Shown here piece by piece: positions 6,030-8,225 of a stretch of DNA of 8,225 nucleotides. The position numbers and the translations under genes were made by a program. The DNA is from an uncultured Rhodocyclaceae bacterium (GTDB lineage Bacteria; Pseudomonadota; Gammaproteobacteria; Burkholderiales; Rhodocyclaceae). Below the pieces are notes generated by a model. It was not told the DNA's origin, did not search any database, and saw only the letters and a program-made list of their open reading frames with translations. The DNA lies in the NCBI GenBank assembly GCA_903930805.1, contig CAIYZZ010000296.1, forward strand, positions 1 to 8,225, in the 5' to 3' direction. Each line of letters starts with the position of its first letter. Position 1 is the first letter of the stretch.

Positions 6030-7277
6030 ATGACTGATCATCCATTTCCTGTCCGATCCGGTAGCCTCGGGTTTCTGCTGCTGCTGTACCTGCCGGGGCT
6101 TGCTGTGGCAGTGGGTGACGGGCGTGCGGAGCGTGGCGAGCTCAAATCGCTGCGCGACCAGCGCGCTGTGCTGGAGCGACAGCTCAAGCAGAGTGAATCC
6201 TCACATGCCGAAACGGCTGACCGCTTGCGTGATACCGAAAAGGCTATTTCCAGTGTCGGTCGCAAACTGCGGGTTTTAGGCGAGGAGCGTGCGCTCACCA
6301 AGGCAGAGCTGGCCGAGCGCGAACACGAACTAAGTCAGTTGGAACGCCAGACCGCCATCCGCCAGGCGCAGTTGGCACGCCTGTTGCGCTACCAGTTTCG
6401 CCCCCAGGAAGCCGATGCACTGGCCGTTCTGCTGGCAGGCGGTGACCCCAACGCCGCTGCGCGCGACCGCCACCTTTTGGCCCTGCTGTCGCGCGCCAAA
6501 GCTGATTTGATCGCTGGCCTGCGCCTTGACGCGGTCGAAACGCGCCGGCTCGCGGATAGCGTGCAACAACGTAACGATAAACTCGCGGAGATTGCCCAAC
6601 GCGAGGAGAGCGAGCAGGCGACGCTGCGCCAGCGCCAGCAGGAACGCCAGGTCGTATTGGCCAATATCTCGAACCAGATCAAGGCACAGCGCCGTGAGAT
6701 CGATACGCTCAAGCAAAACGAGCAGCGGCTGGGCAAACTGATAGATTCGCTGGCGAAGCGTCCTCCCGGTCCGGCTAAAACCAAACCGCCGGCGCAAGAG
6801 GCGCGTGGCCGCAGTACCGAACCCGCTCGGACCCCGGCACTGGCAGCCGAACCGATCCGCCCGGGGGGTGCTTTTGCCAAGTTGCGAGGCAAGTTGATCC
6901 TGCCCGTCAAAGGAGCTGTCACCGGGCGTTTCGGCGCCCGCCGTGATGATGGTCAGTCGGTTTGGAAAGGCATGTTCATCCGCGCCACCGAAGGCACTGA
7001 TGTACGCGCCACTGCCGGCGGTGTCGTGGTCTTTGCCGACTGGTTGCGCGGCTATGGCAACCTGATCATCATCGACCATGACGACGATTTCCTGTCGGTA
7101 TATGGCAACAACCAGACACTCATCGCCGACGTGGGGAAAAAAGTCGGCGCTGGCGCGACGGTGGCTACCGTGGGTACGGGACTGGGCGGTGGCGGAAGTC
7201 AGGCGGATTCGGGTTTATACTTTGAACTCAGGCATCAGGGGCGGGCGTTCGATCCGGCAAAGTGGTTGAATCCGTAA
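6030..7277 (+). CDS. envC: Murein hydrolase activator EnvC
   Basis: Periplasmic factor that activates N-acetylmuramyl-L-alanine amidases at the division septum, downstream of FtsEX in E. coli. The 415-residue product has a signal peptide (hydrophobic 12-27, cleavage after AVA at 25-27), two long charged coiled-coil stretches (about 32-120 and 155-243), a proline/alanine-rich linker (245-280) and a C-terminal LytM/M23 domain (about 288-413). As in EnvC, the zinc ligands are missing: the usual HxGxD region reads WKGMFIRA (312-319) and the final HxH site reads LYFELRH (396-402), so the domain should activate rather than cut. No Shine-Dalgarno sequence is visible before the ATG (ACTCCCCCA), and no better in-frame start precedes the signal peptide. 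ctpA follows after 40 bases, so the two are probably co-transcribed. Confidence 0.94.
   Translation: MTDHPFPVRSGSLGFLLLLYLPGLAVAVGDGRAERGELKSLRDQRAVLERQLKQSESSHAETADRLRDTEKAISSVGRKLRVLGEERALTKAELAEREHELSQLERQTAIRQAQLARLLRYQFRPQEADALAVLLAGGDPNAAARDRHLLALLSRAKADLIAGLRLDAVETRRLADSVQQRNDKLAEIAQREESEQATLRQRQQERQVVLANISNQIKAQRREIDTLKQNEQRLGKLIDSLAKRPPGPAKTKPPAQEARGRSTEPARTPALAAEPIRPGGAFAKLRGKLILPVKGAVTGRFGARRDDGQSVWKGMFIRATEGTDVRATAGGVVVFADWLRGYGNLIIIDHDDDFLSVYGNNQTLIADVGKKVGAGATVATVGTGLGGGGSQADSGLYFELRHQGRAFDPAKWLNP
7138..7161. repeat. Dispersed 24-base near-repeat, copy 2 (inside envC)
   Basis: This segment matches 570-593 at 23 of 24 positions and encodes part of KKVGAGATV in the EnvC LytM domain. 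That stretch is needed by the domain, so this copy is probably the original if the two are related. Confidence 0.5.
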
Positions 7278-7317
7278 CAGTTTCTTTTTGCCTTAACAGT
7301 TTTTCATCGGGGTTCCC

Positions 7318-8225
7318 ATGCGTAGCAAATTGCAAAAAATTGGCCTGGTTTTCGTCGGTCTGGTCGCCGGCGTGATGTTGAGTCTCAACTTCTCCGCCAT
7401 CGCGCAGAAGGAGAGCGGGGCGCCCCTGCCAGTCGAGGAATTGCGCAGCTTCGCCGATGTCTTCAACGCCATCAAGCAGGGTTACGTCGAGCCGGTCGAA
7501 GACAAGCTACTCATCACCCATGCCATCAGTGGCATGCTGGCCAATCTTGACCCGCACTCCTCTTATCTCGATGCCGATGCCTTCAAGGATTTACAAGTGT
7601 CGACGCAGGGTGAATTCGGTGGGCTGGGCATCGAGGTCGGCATGGAAGACGGCCTCGTCAAGGTCGTCTCACCGATCGAGGACACCCCCGCCTACCGCGC
7701 TGGCGTCAAGGCCGGTGACCTCATCATCAAGCTTGACGAAACGCCGGTGAAGGGCATGACGCTCAACGATGCCGTGAAGAAGATGCGTGGCAAACCGAAG
7801 ACTTCGATCAAGCTCACCATCCTGCGCAAGGGCGAGACGAAGCCACTCGAGATCACCATCGAGCGCGACAAGATCAAGGTGCAAAGCGTCAAATCGAAAA
7901 TCCTCGAATCCGGTTTCGGCTATCTGCGGGTGACCCAGTTCCAGGAAGAGACTGCGCCGGATGTTGCCCGGCATCTCGACAAGTTGTTCAAGGACAAGGA
8001 CAACAAGGAGCCGCTGCGCGGCCTGGTGCTCGATTTGCGCAACGATCCGGGCGGCCTGCTGCATGGCGCGGTGGGAGTGGCAGCGACCTTCCTGCCGACC
8101 AAGACCCTGGTCGTATCCACCGATGGCCGCACCAACGATGCCAAGCATAAATACTTCGCCAGTCCCGAGGATTACCTGCGTGGAACCCACGACGATTTCC
8201 TCAAGAACCTGCCAGCCAGCGTCAA
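7318..8225 (+). CDS. ctpA: C-terminal processing peptidase, S41 family (partial at 3' end)
   Basis: Periplasmic serine protease of the tail-specific/CtpA family, which trims envelope proteins in related bacteria. The visible 302 residues contain a signal sequence or anchor (hydrophobic 8-28, possible cleavage after AIA at 27-29) and a helical segment with DPHSSYLD (78-85). A PDZ domain spans about 98-180 (FGGLGIEV; ...DTPAYRAGVKAGDLIIKLD), followed by the start of the S41 catalytic domain with GYLRVTQF (201-208) and LRGLVLDLRNDPGGLL (233-248). The catalytic Ser and Lys lie beyond the window, so activity cannot be judged. The ATG at 7318 has GGGG about 5 bases upstream and begins the signal sequence. 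The frame stays open to the window edge. The gene follows envC by 40 bases, where E. coli has yibQ. Confidence 0.94.
   Translation, partial: MRSKLQKIGLVFVGLVAGVMLSLNFSAIAQKESGAPLPVEELRSFADVFNAIKQGYVEPVEDKLLITHAISGMLANLDPHSSYLDADAFKDLQVSTQGEFGGLGIEVGMEDGLVKVVSPIEDTPAYRAGVKAGDLIIKLDETPVKGMTLNDAVKKMRGKPKTSIKLTILRKGETKPLEITIERDKIKVQSVKSKILESGFGYLRVTQFQEETAPDVARHLDKLFKDKDNKEPLRGLVLDLRNDPGGLLHGAVGVAATFLPTKTLVVSTDGRTNDAKHKYFASPEDYLRGTHDDFLKNLPASV

Noticed and set aside
6330..7079. 249-codon minus-strand frame opposite envC
   Set aside because: Antisense to clear coiled-coil and LytM coding sequence; no independent start signal or recognisable domain.
7275..7302. TAACAGTTT repeated 19 bases apart between envC and ctpA
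   Set aside because: Short, AT-rich and partly made of the envC stop codon; nothing sets it apart from chance.
7669..8190. 173-codon minus-strand frame opposite ctpA
   Set aside because: Covers the PDZ and S41 coding region in antisense; no motif of its own.

Overview
The window looks like a chromosomal housekeeping stretch from a GC-rich betaproteobacterium, most likely near Rhodocyclales or Nitrosomonadales. That placement rests on protein style and gene order read by eye, not on a search. Coding density is very high. No stretch of 300 bases lacks a gene, and I see no insertion sequence, phage gene, CRISPR array, tRNA or rRNA.

Layout from left to right: (1) the first 18 codons of a leftward gene, probably a GspE/PilB/MshE-type secretion or pilus ATPase; (2) rightward trmL (tRNA wobble 2'-O-methyltransferase); (3) a compact leftward block of seven genes, read from about 4090 down to 594: a GGDEF-fold protein with a lost catalytic signature, an ArsR-family repressor with a cysteine pair spaced as in SqrR/BigR/YgaV, a membrane-anchored rhodanese (YibN-like), grxC, secB, a secreted double-SH3 protein and gpsA; (4) leftward gpmI, of the long plant/trypanosomatid-like type, with its own near-consensus sigma70 promoter; (5) divergently, rightward envC and then the start of a ctpA-type S41 peptidase, which runs off the right end.

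The backbone (trmL, gpsA, secB, grxC, yibN-like rhodanese, gpmI, envC) corresponds to the E. coli trmL-cysE-gpsA-secB-grxC-yibN / gpmM-envC-yibQ neighbourhood. The differences are informative. There is no cysE between gpsA and trmL. A secreted SH3 protein sits between secB and gpsA. A GGDEF-like gene and an ArsR gene are added at the head of the rhodanese operon. gpmI points away from envC instead of towards it, and ctpA replaces yibQ.

Functionally the leftward operon combines sulfur/thiol handling (rhodanese, glutaredoxin, probable persulfide sensor), protein export (SecB) and phospholipid precursor supply (GpsA). The envC-ctpA pair is concerned with the cell envelope and division. The least expected element is at the operon head. 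The GGDEF-like protein has HVSSF where GGDEF should be, yet keeps an exactly placed RxxD inhibitory-site motif, which suggests a c-di-GMP receptor rather than a synthase. It is followed at once by a candidate persulfide-responsive repressor. I found no evidence of a wholly new system; this operon head is the part most worth testing.
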